Assembly: GCF_037975215.1 (NCBI RefSeq)
Contig: NZ_CP150239.1
Span: 1,960,001-2,024,000 of the forward strand
From: Solibacillus sp. FSL R5-0449
Lineage (GTDB): Bacteria; Bacillota; Bacilli; Bacillales_A; Planococcaceae
Length of the DNA: 64,000 nt
Reading direction: 5' to 3'
A model generated the notes under the pieces. It ran no database searches. It saw only the letters and a list, made by a program, of their open reading frames with translations, and was not told where the DNA came from. The position numbers and the translations under genes are program-made. Shown here piece after piece: positions 25,564 through 34,453 of this stretch; the stretch's first letter is position 1, and each line of letters opens with the position of its first letter.

Positions 25564-25983
25564 ATGAAGAAATTTTTAACGATTACTGTAATTATCCTTG
25601 CTTTACTTGGAGCAGCAGGCTATGCTGTGTGGCATTTTGGGACAAACATCGCTTCCGAAAAAATCGTCGAACAAGTTGAAGCTAATTTAAATGCTGAAGA
25701 TAAAGAAGAAGTGAAATCCTATATCGCAAACGATCCAAAGCTGCAGGAAATTGTAAACGAGGCAGCAACTACGGACCCCGATTCTCTACCCTTCCAAACG
25801 AAGGAAGAAGCAACTCGTCTGTTAATCAAAAAAGTAGGCATTAATCGTTTATTAGCAATCCAGGAGCAGGCGCAAAACGGTTCAATCAGTGTTGATCAAG
25901 TAGTTTCCGAAATGGAAGGCACGCTGTCAGAAGATGAACTTTCCGCGCTAAAATATGTCTTATATAAGGAATTTTATAATTAA
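25564..25983 (+). CDS. Membrane-anchored helical protein, unknown
   Basis: 139 residues from the ATG behind AGGAGTGAT. One N-terminal membrane helix (~4-23) is followed by an extracytoplasmic helical part with many acidic residues and Gln/Glu-rich stretches. Bacillus homologues are annotated only as hypothetical or misannotated. It is followed by a clear terminator. Confidence 0.55.
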   Translation: MKKFLTITVIILALLGAAGYAVWHFGTNIASEKIVEQVEANLNAEDKEEVKSYIANDPKLQEIVNEAATTDPDSLPFQTKEEATRLLIKKVGINRLLAIQEQAQNGSISVDQVVSEMEGTLSEDELSALKYVLYKEFYN

Positions 25984-26014
25984 AATTAAACACCGCTTCG
26001 TAACTATAAAACAA

Positions 26015-26042
26015 AACTCGATTGCCTATACGGAATCGAGTT
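26015..26042 (+). terminator. Intrinsic terminator
   Basis: AACTCGATT and AATCGAGTT form a perfect 9-bp stem followed by CTTTTTA. Confidence 0.8.
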
Positions 26043-26097
26043 CTTTTTAATTCAATGTATTTTTCTTTGCATATAGCCATAATAAGTTATATTTACT

Positions 26098-26757
26098 TTG
26101 CATTATCCTAAATTTTCTTTGTTAGGAGGAACTAATATAAGAAAGTGGCCATATATTTTAGGCATTTTTACTTTCGTTGCATTTTGTTTTTTATGGATAA
26201 CGTTTGAAACAGCTATTATTAAAGCTTTTGACAAAGGCGCTTTTGAATTATTATACGGAAACAAATTCATTACAATGTTTCATCATATAGGTGAAACGAA
26301 CTTTATATTTGCTGTCGCAGTCATTCTTTGTATCCTTATCTGGATTCGCAAAAAAGATTTTAGACTGATTGGTTTTGTTATTTTTTCCGTAGGCGGCGGA
26401 TACGGATTATATCAATTGTTAAAACGCCTGATTGAAAGACCGCGTCCGGATAGAGCGGATCAATTTTCCACATTCAGTTTTCCTTCAGGACATGCAGTGC
26501 ATGGTTTGGTGTATTTGTTTACGATCGCATATGTACTGAACCGCCTTTATGATTTCAATAAAGCATCACTGATTGTTTGGATTGCCGTGATTATTTTAAC
26601 TTTACTAATTGGAATTTCCCGAATTACAGAGGCACGTCACTTCGCTTCAGATGTAATAGCTGGTTGGTCCATTGGCTATAGCTGGTTTATTCTTTGCGTA
26701 TGGTTTTATAAGAGAAGCAATGATTTTAAACGTTCTGAAAAAAATTCCGGAACATAG
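26098..26757 (+). CDS. PAP2-superfamily phosphatase
   Basis: Up to 219 residues with six membrane helices and the three PAP2 motifs: KRLIERPRP, PSGH, and SRITEARHFASD. The family dephosphorylates lipid phosphates such as undecaprenyl pyrophosphate or phosphatidic acid at the outer membrane face. The start is unusual. The ATG at 26098 has no ribosome site, while a strong TTAGGAGGA lies inside the frame just ahead of an ATA codon at 26137 (IRKWPYILGIF). That codon is where homologues would be expected to begin. Confidence 0.8.
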   Translation: MHYPKFSLLGGTNIRKWPYILGIFTFVAFCFLWITFETAIIKAFDKGAFELLYGNKFITMFHHIGETNFIFAVAVILCILIWIRKKDFRLIGFVIFSVGGGYGLYQLLKRLIERPRPDRADQFSTFSFPSGHAVHGLVYLFTIAYVLNRLYDFNKASLIVWIAVIILTLLIGISRITEARHFASDVIAGWSIGYSWFILCVWFYKRSNDFKRSEKNSGT

Positions 26758-26766
26758 AATAGTCAC

Positions 26767-27237
26767 TTAATCCAGTGTAAGGTTTTTTTGCATAGTTACA
26801 GCTGGAATTTCATCACCATTTTTATTCATGATGATTTCTTCTTTCACGATTTTATATCCCAATTTTGAATAAAGCGCGATATTATTCTTTTCACTTTTTC
26901 GTACTTTGCATTTTGAGACAAATACATTGTTTTGCACAGCGTAGCTTTCTAAATAGTTGACCAAGTTAGTTGCTACGCCCTTCCCCTGGTGTTCAGGTAA
27001 CACTGACAATCTTGAAAAATACATAAACGCCTCATTTAAAATACATTTCACGAGTGCTATTAATTCATCGTTCTCATATACCCCAAACATTTCTGTCCCT
27101 TGCTTTAACTCGGTAAGAATGGAGTTCTCTGTTTCATTTAAAGCACTGGACGGTTGCGGATCTGTTTCGTAACGCTTGAACGCTTGATGGATCACTCTAA
27201 CCGCTTTTGCTGGTTCAATATTCATTTCAATTTTCAA
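26767..27237 (-). CDS. GNAT family N-acetyltransferase
   Basis: 156 residues from a TTG (27237) behind AAGGGGAGTG. It contains the acetyl-CoA motif EHQGKGVATNL at ~85-95, the preceding beta strand (FMYFSRLSVLP), and KNNIALYSKLGYKIV near the end. The acceptor is unknown. It is convergent with the PAP2 gene; only nine bases lie between the stops. Confidence 0.8.
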   Translation of the reverse strand: MKIEMNIEPAKAVRVIHQAFKRYETDPQPSSALNETENSILTELKQGTEMFGVYENDELIALVKCILNEAFMYFSRLSVLPEHQGKGVATNLVNYLESYAVQNNVFVSKCKVRKSEKNNIALYSKLGYKIVKEEIIMNKNGDEIPAVTMQKNLTLD

Positions 27238-27310
27238 AATAACACTCCCCTTCAATAAATATAAATCCATATTTATAATTATACATATATAGAAAAATAA
27301 GTAAATTTAA

Positions 27311-27346
27311 AAAAGAACACTTTCCTTATATCAGAAAATGTTCTTT
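27311..27346 (-). terminator. Intrinsic terminator
   Basis: AAGAACA pairs with TGTTCTT, with inner TTTC/GAAA pairs and T runs on both sides. It lies past the small gene ending at 27420. Confidence 0.65.
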
Positions 27347-27419
27347 TAGTCATATTTATTTAATCTCAAAATCACTTAGCAGATGTCTTGTATAGTAATG
27401 CTTGGTGAATGACAAGAAT

Positions 27420-27563
27420 TCAATTCTTATAAAGAAATTCAGCGATCGAATAAACTATAGAAATAAAGGGTAGCGCAACAAAAAAGAAAAACCAGAAGAA
27501 ATCCGCATTGTTAATTTTAAGCCTAGGTTTAATTTCTCTTTTTGCTTTTACACCAATCTCCAT
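27420..27563 (-). CDS. 47-residue membrane protein
   Basis: An ATG behind AAAGGAGTG opens a 47-codon frame: a basic N-terminus (VKAKREIKPRLK) and one strongly hydrophobic helix (FFWFFFFVALPFISIVYSI). The good ribosome site and a terminator downstream support a real gene. Function unknown. Confidence 0.55.
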   Translation of the reverse strand: MEIGVKAKREIKPRLKINNADFFWFFFFVALPFISIVYSIAEFLYKN

Positions 27564-27748
27564 TACTACACTCCTTTACTAAATAATTTTGAAGAAGATT
27601 CACTTCTAATTTATCCAAAACTGTAGTAAATCATATACCCTTTCTTTTAGGAAAGCAACCTCTTATCGTGATATTTCAGTTGTATTTTTTCCCACAAAAA
27701 AACCGTTAATTTATAATACAAACGCCCTTTTTCACTTTCACCTAATCA

Positions 27749-27862
27749 TTACATCATATTAGGGATAAAAACTTTCACAAATAAGAAGTAGCCTAAAGCA
27801 CCAATAAATAAGCCGATAATGATGATTCCAATTGATAATGTTTTAATTTTTATGATTTTCAC
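27749..27862 (-). CDS. 37-residue membrane miniprotein
   Basis: It lies ten bases past the lipoprotein gene on the same strand. From the GTG at 27862 the product is one basic segment and one helix (LSIGIIIIGLFIGALGYFLF). The GTG is itself part of the GAGGTGA ribosome site. The true start may therefore be the ATA five bases after that site (27853). Function unknown. Confidence 0.45.
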   Translation of the reverse strand: MKIIKIKTLSIGIIIIGLFIGALGYFLFVKVFIPNMM

Positions 27863-27872
27863 CTCACCTGGA

Positions 27873-28283
27873 TTATCTTTCAATATAAATTACATCATTT
27901 GAAGGCTCAAGATACTCTTTACCTCCTAAAGAAAAAGTGGTATGTAAACGTTCAATTTCCGCATACTGAACTGCCTTACCCTCATTGACAAAAACCAATA
28001 GATAAATATCATCTCTCGAACCAATGTTACTTGGATCAGTGAATTTAACGCCTACCTGTTCTTCTATACCTGCTTGTGTCGTATAAGGCTGAACTAAAAA
28101 TGCCTTGTCCCATTCGAAATCGTCAAATGTGTTTAGAGAAGTTTTGCTTGTACTGTTATCGGATACCATAATAATCGAAGAATGCAGTCTTTCTTCAATT
28201 TCTGTATTCCGTTTAATATCGCTATCATTACACCCGGTTATCAATAACAAGGATAACAATATAACTGAAATTTGTTTTATCAA
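27873..28283 (-). CDS. Lipoprotein, unknown
   Basis: 136 residues from a TTG behind AAAGGGGAAT. The signal ends in lipobox ITGC (Cys ~18). The mature part is ~118 residues of mixed structure (FEWDKAFLVQPYTT, DIYLLVFVNEGKAVQYAEIER). The pattern resembles small Bacillus surface lipoproteins without assigned function. Probably cotranscribed with the miniprotein gene downstream. Confidence 0.6.
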   Translation of the reverse strand: MIKQISVILLSLLLITGCNDSDIKRNTEIEERLHSSIIMVSDNSTSKTSLNTFDDFEWDKAFLVQPYTTQAGIEEQVGVKFTDPSNIGSRDDIYLLVFVNEGKAVQYAEIERLHTTFSLGGKEYLEPSNDVIYIER

Positions 28284-28290
28284 TACTATT

Positions 28291-28340
28291 CCCCTTTATA
28301 AAATTAGACGCGAATTCTTGTTCAAGACCCGCGCCTTTCA
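28291..28340 (+). repeat. Possible stray copy of hairpin element A
   Basis: CCTTTATAAAATTAGACGCG, TTCTTG/CAAGA inner pairing and CGCGCCTTTCAATG follow the layout of element A but with many changes. It lies between two genes outside the island. Confidence 0.35.
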
Positions 28341-28346
28341 ATGTAG

Positions 28347-28664
28347 TTATGGAGCAAAATCCATTAGACCTGTAAACAATAAAAATAGCGCTACTAGCCA
28401 AAAAATAAAGAGCGATGATGAAAGAATTAAAGAGACAACAGGAATTAACTTTTTCTCCTTTTCTTTCGATAACGCTACAAGTGATAATAAGATCCCTATA
28501 AATGTCATGCCATAGGTGATATAATCTCCTGTCATATTTCCAGTATGGGCTAACCTTGTCGGTGTTACAAAGACGATAAAGAAACAAATAATACCAATTA
28601 GAAGGGAACTATAGCTGATTGGACTATGCTTCCTTTTTGGCGTTCTTTGTTCAATATTTTGCAA
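28347..28664 (-). CDS. Small three-helix membrane protein
   Basis: 105 residues from a TTG eight bases after TGGAGG. A polar, basic start (EQRTPKRKHSPISYSS) is followed by three hydrophobic segments (~22-38, 51-65, 74-102). No family is recognised. It is 64 bases upstream of the lipoprotein gene on the same strand. Confidence 0.5.
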   Translation of the reverse strand: MQNIEQRTPKRKHSPISYSSLLIGIICFFIVFVTPTRLAHTGNMTGDYITYGMTFIGILLSLVALSKEKEKKLIPVVSLILSSSLFIFWLVALFLLFTGLMDFAP

Positions 28665-28866
28665 ATAAACAACCTCCAAAATTTGTAATTATCTTCATTC
28701 TACTTTCTTATACAACGTTAATCAAATATCGGACTTTAATTAAATCTTAACTTTTCTATACTATGCCCCTGCATTCCCTAACCCCCATGTTAACTACTAT
28801 TTTCTAGTTTCGACAGCGAATGATTGATTACCTTTAAAGAACTGCCCTGATTACTTCAAACAAAAA

Positions 28867-28893
28867 ATCCTCACCAAACGAGCTGGCGAGGAT
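28867..28893 (-). terminator. Intrinsic terminator downstream of the alkaline phosphatase gene
   Basis: ATCCTCGCCA pairs with TGGTGAGGAT (one G-T pair), followed by TTTTTTG on the minus strand. Confidence 0.8.
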
Positions 28894-28903
28894 AGTTCAG
28901 CAT

Positions 28904-30559
28904 TTACTTCAATTCCTTAATTGTTTCTTTTGAAATATAGAATCCACTTTCATTGTATACGCTGATTGTATTCGTTTGAATTTCATTTGTTGTTACTTTG
29001 CCTGATTTATCCACTGTTTTTTTAATAATTATGTCCTTATTTTCAGGAATTTCATAAGTAGTCGTACCTTTCTTCACTACAAGTACCGCGTTTTCCTTAT
29101 CCGATAGGTCGATTGAAGTCGTCATGCCTTTACCATTCAGCGCTATTTCTGCGTTTGTGTAAAGATCCTTTGTTAATTTATCCAATTTAATCCCCATGAA
29201 GCTGGCCATTTCTTTTGCTAAATCGGTATTGTCCACTAGTCCGGAAATTCGTTTTGGTCCATAAGAGTACAGGAATACGTCATCTCCCGTATGTCCACCA
29301 GTCGTGTATCCTAAATCCGCACGCTTTGATAACAGATTAACGAGTGTACCGGCAAGCTTCTTCGTTTCTGTTGCGTTTAGGACAGCCGTTTCCTCTGCAG
29401 TTAAATTATCGAGTCCATATAGTTTCGCTACTTCAACTAAATTCGAGCGATCCGCCTTTAAGTGGCTGAGTGCGCCTTCGACTGTCATCGTTGCCTTCTT
29501 CAATGGATTAATATAATTGGAAATATTAATTTTGTCATATGTAGAGTTCGTGTTTTCATTACCGATTGTAATCCCGCTGTTGCCGTGGTCTGTTACCGCT
29601 ATTACCATTGTATTTTTGTCTTTCTTCGCAAATTTCAGCGCTTCATTTACCGCATCATCGAATGACAAAATATCCGTAACCATTCCGATTGGATCATTCG
29701 CATGGGCAGCCCAGTCGATTTTACTGCCTTCGATCATAAGGAAGAATCCGTCCTTATCTTTGTTCAGCGTATCAATTGCTGTTGACGTCATTTCTGCCAA
29801 CGAAGGCTCATTTGGATTTGTTTTCGTACGATCTAGTTCATATGCTAACGAACTGCCGGCAAAACTTCCGTAAATTTTATCGGATTTAGTCGCTAATAAC
29901 TCATCGCGCGTTCTAAGGAGGTCATATCCTTTTTCTTCAATCACGCTAACAAGATTTTCGCCATCTTTCCGGTTTTCTGATTTTAGGTATTCATATCCAC
30001 CGCCAAGAATGACATCCATATTTTGATACACTTGCTGCTCACCGATATCGTCATAGTTACTGCGAGAGGTTACATGTGAAGAGAAGCTTGCTGGTGTCGC
30101 ATGCTGAATTTCGGAAGTGGAAACAATTCCTGTTGCTTTGCCAAGTTGTTTCGCTCCTTCCAGCACATTGGCAACTGGTGTAAATGCATCGTCCGGATTT
30201 CCTTCAACGCCCGGCATATCAATGACGGATGGCAGTACTCCTACATACCCGCTGTTTGATTTGTGACCTGTAGCAAGAGCCGTTCCAGCTGGTGCCGAGT
30301 CTGTAATAGCGGATTCGGCTGAATGAGTTGTCACCCCACCTGTTAAAATTTCATCCATTGCGAGACTTTCACCTTTGTACCAGCGTGCCAACGATACCGC
30401 ATTATTGCTGGAACCGTCCATCACAAGCATGATGACATTTGTAGGCTCTTTTTTTGCCTGTTTTGCTTCAGCCTCTGAATTGAACTGCATAACCGAAAGT
30501 GATGATACTGCTACTGTCCCCGCAAGTGCATAAGTAAACCATTTTTTCTTGTTCTTCAT
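28904..30559 (-). CDS. Secreted alkaline phosphatase (PhoA family)
   Basis: 551 residues with a signal peptide ending near AEA (~30). The metal/active-site signatures are present: VMDGSSNNA (Asp for metal), TDSAPAGTALATGHK with the nucleophile Ser, the SKIDWAAHANDP metal site, TDHGNSG and GGHTGDDV. It should hydrolyse phosphomonoesters outside the cell to release phosphate. It is slightly longer than typical because of a C-terminal beta extension (~480-551). TTTACA-type repeats upstream suggest PhoP control. Confidence 0.9.
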   Translation of the reverse strand: MKNKKKWFTYALAGTVAVSSLSVMQFNSEAEAKQAKKEPTNVIMLVMDGSSNNAVSLARWYKGESLAMDEILTGGVTTHSAESAITDSAPAGTALATGHKSNSGYVGVLPSVIDMPGVEGNPDDAFTPVANVLEGAKQLGKATGIVSTSEIQHATPASFSSHVTSRSNYDDIGEQQVYQNMDVILGGGYEYLKSENRKDGENLVSVIEEKGYDLLRTRDELLATKSDKIYGSFAGSSLAYELDRTKTNPNEPSLAEMTSTAIDTLNKDKDGFFLMIEGSKIDWAAHANDPIGMVTDILSFDDAVNEALKFAKKDKNTMVIAVTDHGNSGITIGNENTNSTYDKINISNYINPLKKATMTVEGALSHLKADRSNLVEVAKLYGLDNLTAEETAVLNATETKKLAGTLVNLLSKRADLGYTTGGHTGDDVFLYSYGPKRISGLVDNTDLAKEMASFMGIKLDKLTKDLYTNAEIALNGKGMTTSIDLSDKENAVLVVKKGTTTYEIPENKDIIIKKTVDKSGKVTTNEIQTNTISVYNESGFYISKETIKELK

Positions 30560-30590
30560 CAATGAAATATCCTCCTAAGCAACCGCTAAT

Positions 30591-30650
30591 TTGTAATTCG
30601 ATTTCATTGTAAAGTTCTTTTGTAAATCTAGAATGGTAGATTTGTAAAAC
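30591..30650 (-). promoter_or_regulatory. Putative Pho box upstream of the alkaline phosphatase gene
   Basis: On the minus strand three TTTACA hexamers lie within 60 bases ahead of the gene, two of them separated by 22 bases (two 11-bp steps). This resembles the tandem TT(A/T)ACA repeats bound by PhoP. Spacing of the third is off by two bases. Confidence 0.45.
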
Positions 30651-30681
30651 TATATTGAGCCATTGTGAAGGAAATAAAAAA

Positions 30682-30709
30682 GAGTGAAGCTCACCTTGCC
30701 ACTTCACCC
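30682..30709 (-). terminator. Intrinsic terminator of the sulfur operon
   Basis: GGGTGAAG pairs with CTTCACTC (G-T tolerated), followed by TTTTTTATT, just past the TauE-type gene. Confidence 0.75.
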
Positions 30710-30722
30710 TTTCCTATTTTTA

Positions 30723-31508
30723 TTATTGTAAAATATCGATCCATATTTTAATAGCTGTTGCACCAATCATGATGGCAAGCAGCCATTGCAGTATTTTAAC
30801 ATTCATTTTCTGACCGACTTTTGCACCAAGCGGCGCTGCGATGATACTTGCAATGATCATAATGAAAGCCGGCCAATAGTCGACCTGCCCAGTCATCACT
30901 TTACCGATACTGCCACCGATCGATGAAATAAATGTAATCGCTAAACTTGTTGCGATTGTAATCCGTGTTGGAATTTTTAACACTGTCAGCATAATCGGTA
31001 CGAGTAAAAAACCGCCTGCTGCTCCGACAATGCCTGATCCGATCCCGACAATGAGTGCAAGTGAACTCGCCAATACTTTATTGAATGTAATTTCTGTAGC
31101 GTCTTCAACTGTTTTCTTTGGAATTAGCATCATGACAGCCGCAATAGCAGCAAGCAGCCCATACACAATATTGACGGCATCTTCAGATAAATACCCTGAA
31201 CCGTAACTGCCGATAAAGCTGCCGATCAAAATTGCGGCACCCATATATAAAATGAGATTCTTGTTCAATAACCCGCTTTTCCGGTAAGCCCAAACCCCCG
31301 CTAGCGATGCGAATAACACTTGTACGGCGCTAATTCCGGAAACTTCATGTGCGGTAAATGCAACTAAACCGAATAGTGGCGGAATGTAAAGCAGCATCGG
31401 GTATTTGATGATCGAACCGCCGACACCGAGCATGCCGGAAAGAAACGAGCCGATAAATCCAAGTCCAAATATGACCGCTATATACATCAATGATAAATCG
31501 ATTTCCAT
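30723..31508 (-). CDS. yrkJ: TauE/SafE-family sulfite exporter
   Basis: 261 residues from the ATG at 31508 behind AGAAGGAAAA. Eight hydrophobic segments form the two-fold TauE/SafE repeat, with the family motifs GMLGVGGS near the start and [10 protein letters not shown] in the second half. It is the last gene of the sulfur operon, matching YrkJ in B. subtilis. It probably exports sulfite or another sulfur oxyanion made by the upstream enzymes. The substrate is inferred from context. Confidence 0.8.
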   Translation of the reverse strand: MEIDLSLMYIAVIFGLGFIGSFLSGMLGVGGSIIKYPMLLYIPPLFGLVAFTAHEVSGISAVQVLFASLAGVWAYRKSGLLNKNLILYMGAAILIGSFIGSYGSGYLSEDAVNIVYGLLAAIAAVMMLIPKKTVEDATEITFNKVLASSLALIVGIGSGIVGAAGGFLLVPIMLTVLKIPTRITIATSLAITFISSIGGSIGKVMTGQVDYWPAFIMIIASIIAAPLGAKVGQKMNVKILQWLLAIMIGATAIKIWIDILQ

Positions 31509-31574
31509 ATGTTTTCCTTCTTTCAAAAATTCAATTTATACCCCAGCCAAGTAATTGCGAACTCAGCAGTGGTT

Positions 31575-31620
31575 TATCTTTATTCAGCGGGCGTTTGTAT
31601 ACACCCGCTGAATAAAGATA
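31575..31620. terminator. Long perfect hairpin between tusA and tauE genes
   Basis: TATCTTTATTCAGCGGG and CCCGCTGAATAAAGATA pair perfectly over 17 bases with a 12-base loop. Without a long T run it may act as a processing or attenuation site rather than a full terminator. Confidence 0.6.
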
Positions 31621-31649
31621 TAGCGAGTAGAAGCTTCATCTACCCGCTA
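31621..31649. terminator. Second hairpin downstream of tusA
   Basis: TAGCGAGTAGA and TCTACCCGCTA pair over 11 bases with one mismatch and a T run on the plus strand. It directly abuts the preceding long hairpin. Confidence 0.6.
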
Positions 31650-31654
31650 TTTTT

Positions 31655-31882
31655 TTATGCTTTTTGAATATAGAAGTACAGAACGCCCGCTTCTTCTTTT
31701 TGTTCAACGATTGTGTGGCCGCCTGCACCTGCCCATGCTTTGAAGTCGTTTAATGCGCCTTTATCTGTTACTAAAACTTCCAGTACTTCACCAGAGTTTA
31801 TTTTATCAATTGCCTTTTTCGTTTTTACGATTGGCATTGGACATGCTAAGCCTTTTGCATCTAATGTTTGTGTAATATTCAT
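31655..31882 (-). CDS. yrkI: TusA-like sulfur carrier protein
   Basis: 75 residues of the TusA/SirA fold with the conserved CPMP motif ([19 protein letters not shown] at ~7-25), whose cysteine carries persulfide sulfur. Its sequence is close to the N-terminal domain of the fusion protein encoded at 33180. It likely passes sulfur between the rhodaneses and the dioxygenase-like enzyme. Confidence 0.9.
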   Translation of the reverse strand: MNITQTLDAKGLACPMPIVKTKKAIDKINSGEVLEVLVTDKGALNDFKAWAGAGGHTIVEQKEEAGVLYFYIQKA

Positions 31883-32007
31883 TTAAAATTCCTCTATTCT
31901 TAAATTTGTTTGTTGTAAGCGATCTATAAGTTTATCGTGTAACACGGTTGCGTGCCTCTTGAGCGTGAGGCACGCATAGGTGTAACCTTTCAATTTCCAG
32001 CTTTAAA

Positions 32008-33135
32008 TTAGCGTACTGCGCAACGGTTTGGACCAATCTCCATTTCCGTTTGCTCGTCGTTATCAGGTGTAATTTTACCCATGTTAACGTGGCGAATTTC
32101 TTGATATGCATTTGGTTGAGGTGGTAAGTTATCTGTTACCATTGAGCGGAATGCGTCTTCATCTTCCACATTTAAACCGTGGTTTTCAGCGAATAAATCA
32201 CCAAGGCGTTTTGCAACTGTACCGTTTTCGTTTAGCTCGTCAATAATCATAAAGTGAGCTGGTAACACGATTAAGTCTTCTGCTAATGTGCGGTAGCAAG
32301 AGTATAATGTTTCGCGTAAGTCACCAACCCAGTCTTCAGCAAGTCCTGCTAAGTCTGGACGACCGATTGAATCGATGAATAGGATATCACCTGTTAATAA
32401 GTATTTACCGTCGATGACAAATGAAGTTGAACCGATTGTGTGACCAGGTGAATAAAGGGCGCCGACTTCGATTTCAGAAGCACCTAATTGTACTTTTAAA
32501 CCGTCTTCAAGTGGTGCGTAGTCAAATACAACTTCTTCCGCATCTTTTGGTGGTAAGTAGTATGTTGCACCAGTAGCTGCAGCGATATGACGACCACCAG
32601 AAATGTGGTCAGCGTGTAAGTGTGTATCGAAAACGTGTTTAATCTCAACACCTTTTTCTTCAGCGAACTTCGTGAATACTTCTGTGAAACGTACTGCGTC
32701 GATAATCGCCGCTTCGCCTTCAGAAATGGCCATGTAAGAAAGACAGCCTTTTCCTAAACGTACGAATTGGTATAATTCGCCGCCGTTTGCAAGATCCCCG
32801 ACTTTAATCGGCTCAAGGTACATTGACCAAGACTTCATGCCGCCTTCAAGGTAACCGACATCAAGACCCGCATCCGAAAGCATTTCAGCAACCATGATGG
32901 ATGAACCTTCTTTTGCACAAACAACCAATACCTCTTTGTCGGCAGGAATTTGCGGTAAAATCTCTTCTACACCGTCTAATAATTCGAAGTAAGGAATGTT
33001 TAAGTACTCGAATTTGTGACCGTCAATTTTCCACTCTTTAAATGCGTCTTCATTCCGGACATCTAAAATAAACAATTCTTTGTTTTCAAATACTTTGCGT
33101 GCCACTTGTGCGGCTGTCCATGCTGTTACTGTCAT
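32008..33135 (-). CDS. yrkH: Rhodanese / metallo-beta-lactamase fusion, persulfide dioxygenase-like
   Basis: 375 residues. The N-terminal rhodanese-like domain (~1-110) has CAKEGSS in the active loop. The C-terminal metallo-beta-lactamase domain (~125-300) has the metal motif THLHADH, GHTIGS, TGDILF and the final PAH. The order and operon match YrkH/CstB-type enzymes that oxidise persulfides to thiosulfate or sulfite. The ATG at 33135 is preferred; the GTG-side start at 33150 falls inside a CstR operator-like palindrome. Confidence 0.85.
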   Translation of the reverse strand: MTVTAWTAAQVARKVFENKELFILDVRNEDAFKEWKIDGHKFEYLNIPYFELLDGVEEILPQIPADKEVLVVCAKEGSSIMVAEMLSDAGLDVGYLEGGMKSWSMYLEPIKVGDLANGGELYQFVRLGKGCLSYMAISEGEAAIIDAVRFTEVFTKFAEEKGVEIKHVFDTHLHADHISGGRHIAAATGATYYLPPKDAEEVVFDYAPLEDGLKVQLGASEIEVGALYSPGHTIGSTSFVIDGKYLLTGDILFIDSIGRPDLAGLAEDWVGDLRETLYSCYRTLAEDLIVLPAHFMIIDELNENGTVAKRLGDLFAENHGLNVEDEDAFRSMVTDNLPPQPNAYQEIRHVNMGKITPDNDEQTEMEIGPNRCAVR

Positions 33136-33140
33136 CGCCA

Positions 33141-33156
33141 ATACCCCCATAGGTAT
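33141..33156. promoter_or_regulatory. CstR operator-like palindrome 5
   Basis: ATACCCCCATAGGTAT, just upstream of the dioxygenase-like gene. Confidence 0.55.
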
Positions 33157-33179
33157 ATTTTCGTTTAAAAATTTTTCTA

Positions 33180-33740
33180 CTACTCTACTTCTTTCTGTAA
33201 CGCGTCTTCATAACCGGTCATGCCCGGCAAGACGTTGTATACTTTTGTAAATCCTGCTTCAGCCAGTTGTCTCGCTGCCAAATCCGAGCGTGTGCCTGTT
33301 CGGCAAATGACATAAATTGTTTCGTCTTTATCAAGTTCACCCATTCGTGATGCCAATTCACCCATTGGAATTGATTTTGCACCCGGAATATGACCGAAAG
33401 CGTATTCTGCTGCTTCTCGCACATCCAATATTAAGCCTTCTTGTTTCACTGCATCTTCATTTGCAATCGTTTGTTCAAATGATTTCTCCACTGCTTCACT
33501 GATTTCCGGATTACATTTACGGATATAGTGATAAAACACACCATCTACTTCATTTGAACCGATATATTGATGACCGACTGTTTTCGACCATGCCGCTATA
33601 TCTGCTACCGAGCCTTTGTCTGTTGCCTGAATTTCCAGCACTTGTCCTTCTGCCACGTCATTCATCGCTTTTTTCGTTTTGACAATCGGCATTGGGCAAG
33701 CTAAACCTTTTGCATCAAGTTGTACGTCTGATTTAATCAT
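33180..33740 (-). CDS. yrkF: TusA-rhodanese fusion protein
   Basis: 186 residues. Residues ~1-72 are a TusA domain with CPMP. Residues ~90-186 are a rhodanese domain whose active loop is CRTGTRS. A third cysteine lies in the linker (RKCNPE). The arrangement matches YrkF and the sulfur-relay protein CstA in part. It probably moves sulfane sulfur from persulfide donors to the dioxygenase. An operator-like palindrome lies right upstream. Confidence 0.85.
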   Translation of the reverse strand: MIKSDVQLDAKGLACPMPIVKTKKAMNDVAEGQVLEIQATDKGSVADIAAWSKTVGHQYIGSNEVDGVFYHYIRKCNPEISEAVEKSFEQTIANEDAVKQEGLILDVREAAEYAFGHIPGAKSIPMGELASRMGELDKDETIYVICRTGTRSDLAARQLAEAGFTKVYNVLPGMTGYEDALQKEVE

Positions 33741-33755
33741 TGTTATCCTCCACTC

Positions 33756-33772
33756 ATACCAGTAAGGGTATA
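33756..33772. promoter_or_regulatory. CstR operator-like palindrome 4
   Basis: ATACCAGTAAGGGTATA upstream of the TusA-rhodanese gene; the half sites are intact but the centre is changed. Confidence 0.45.
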
Positions 33773-33791
33773 AATTATTTTAAAATTTTAC

Positions 33792-34088
33792 TTACTTAAC
33801 TTCGCCATTCCATTCGAGCATACCGCCTGTCATATTTGTCACGTCAAATCCTTGTGACTCCAGAAAAGCTGTTGCCTGACCACTGCGTGCACCCGAACGG
33901 CAAACCATTATATACGGTGTTTTTTTATCCAATTCGTGCATACGGAATTCCAGCAGTCCTAATGGGATATGGGTAACGCCCGGAATATGACCTGCCTCTA
34001 CTTCCGCCACTTCACGAACGTCGATTAAATGAACCGCTTCACCGGCTTCCAACTTTGCCTGTACTTCATTTGGTAAAATAGTTTTCAT
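33792..34088 (-). CDS. Rhodanese-domain sulfurtransferase
   Basis: 98 residues from the ATG at 34088 behind AAGGAGGAAA. A single rhodanese domain with active loop CRSGARS near ~65-71 and the usual IDVRE and GHIPG motifs. It is cytoplasmic. The upstream rhodanese gene ends 13 bases before it. It belongs to the sulfur operon. Confidence 0.85.
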   Translation of the reverse strand: MKTILPNEVQAKLEAGEAVHLIDVREVAEVEAGHIPGVTHIPLGLLEFRMHELDKKTPYIMVCRSGARSGQATAFLESQGFDVTNMTGGMLEWNGEVK

Positions 34089-34101
34089 CCTGATTTCCTC
34101 C

Positions 34102-34443
34102 TTAATATGCACTCATGCCGCCACGAACATTTGTCACTTGTTCATAGCCTAATTTCTTCAGTTGATTGCATGCTTGCTTCGAACGCATGCCGCTTTGACA
34201 AATGACTACAATTTCCTTACCCTTTGGCAGCTTTGACAAATCCGAACCAAGTGGAATGTTTTTAAATTGCTTCACATTACGTGCTTTATACTCAGCAGGT
34301 GTACGTACATCAACAAACACTTTATCTTTGTCATTAATCATTGTTTTCAGTTGTGATGTTGAAATGGTTTTGACACCTTTTACAGGCTTCATGCGCCAGG
34401 CTAAAAAAGCCACGATCACAGCAATTAATAGTATTGTTTCCAT
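34102..34443 (-). CDS. Membrane-anchored rhodanese
   Basis: 113 residues. One N-terminal membrane helix (~3-16) is followed by a rhodanese domain with VDVRTPAEY and the active loop CQSGMRS. It would present a sulfurtransferase at the membrane, possibly near the quinone-linked or export steps. The operon position between DsrE-like and soluble rhodanese genes supports a role in sulfide or persulfide handling. Confidence 0.85.
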   Translation of the reverse strand: METILLIAVIVAFLAWRMKPVKGVKTISTSQLKTMINDKDKVFVDVRTPAEYKARNVKQFKNIPLGSDLSKLPKGKEIVVICQSGMRSKQACNQLKKLGYEQVTNVRGGMSAY

Positions 34444-34453
34444 ATGACACCCC

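Noticed and set aside
25886-26080. 64-codon minus-strand frame between the gene ending at 25983 and the PAP2 gene
   Set aside because: It runs antisense through a terminator hairpin and a clear coding region; no start signal.
30468-30707. 79-codon minus-strand frame over the alkaline phosphatase start
   Set aside because: It lies in the Pho-box region and in another frame over the signal peptide; no start signal.
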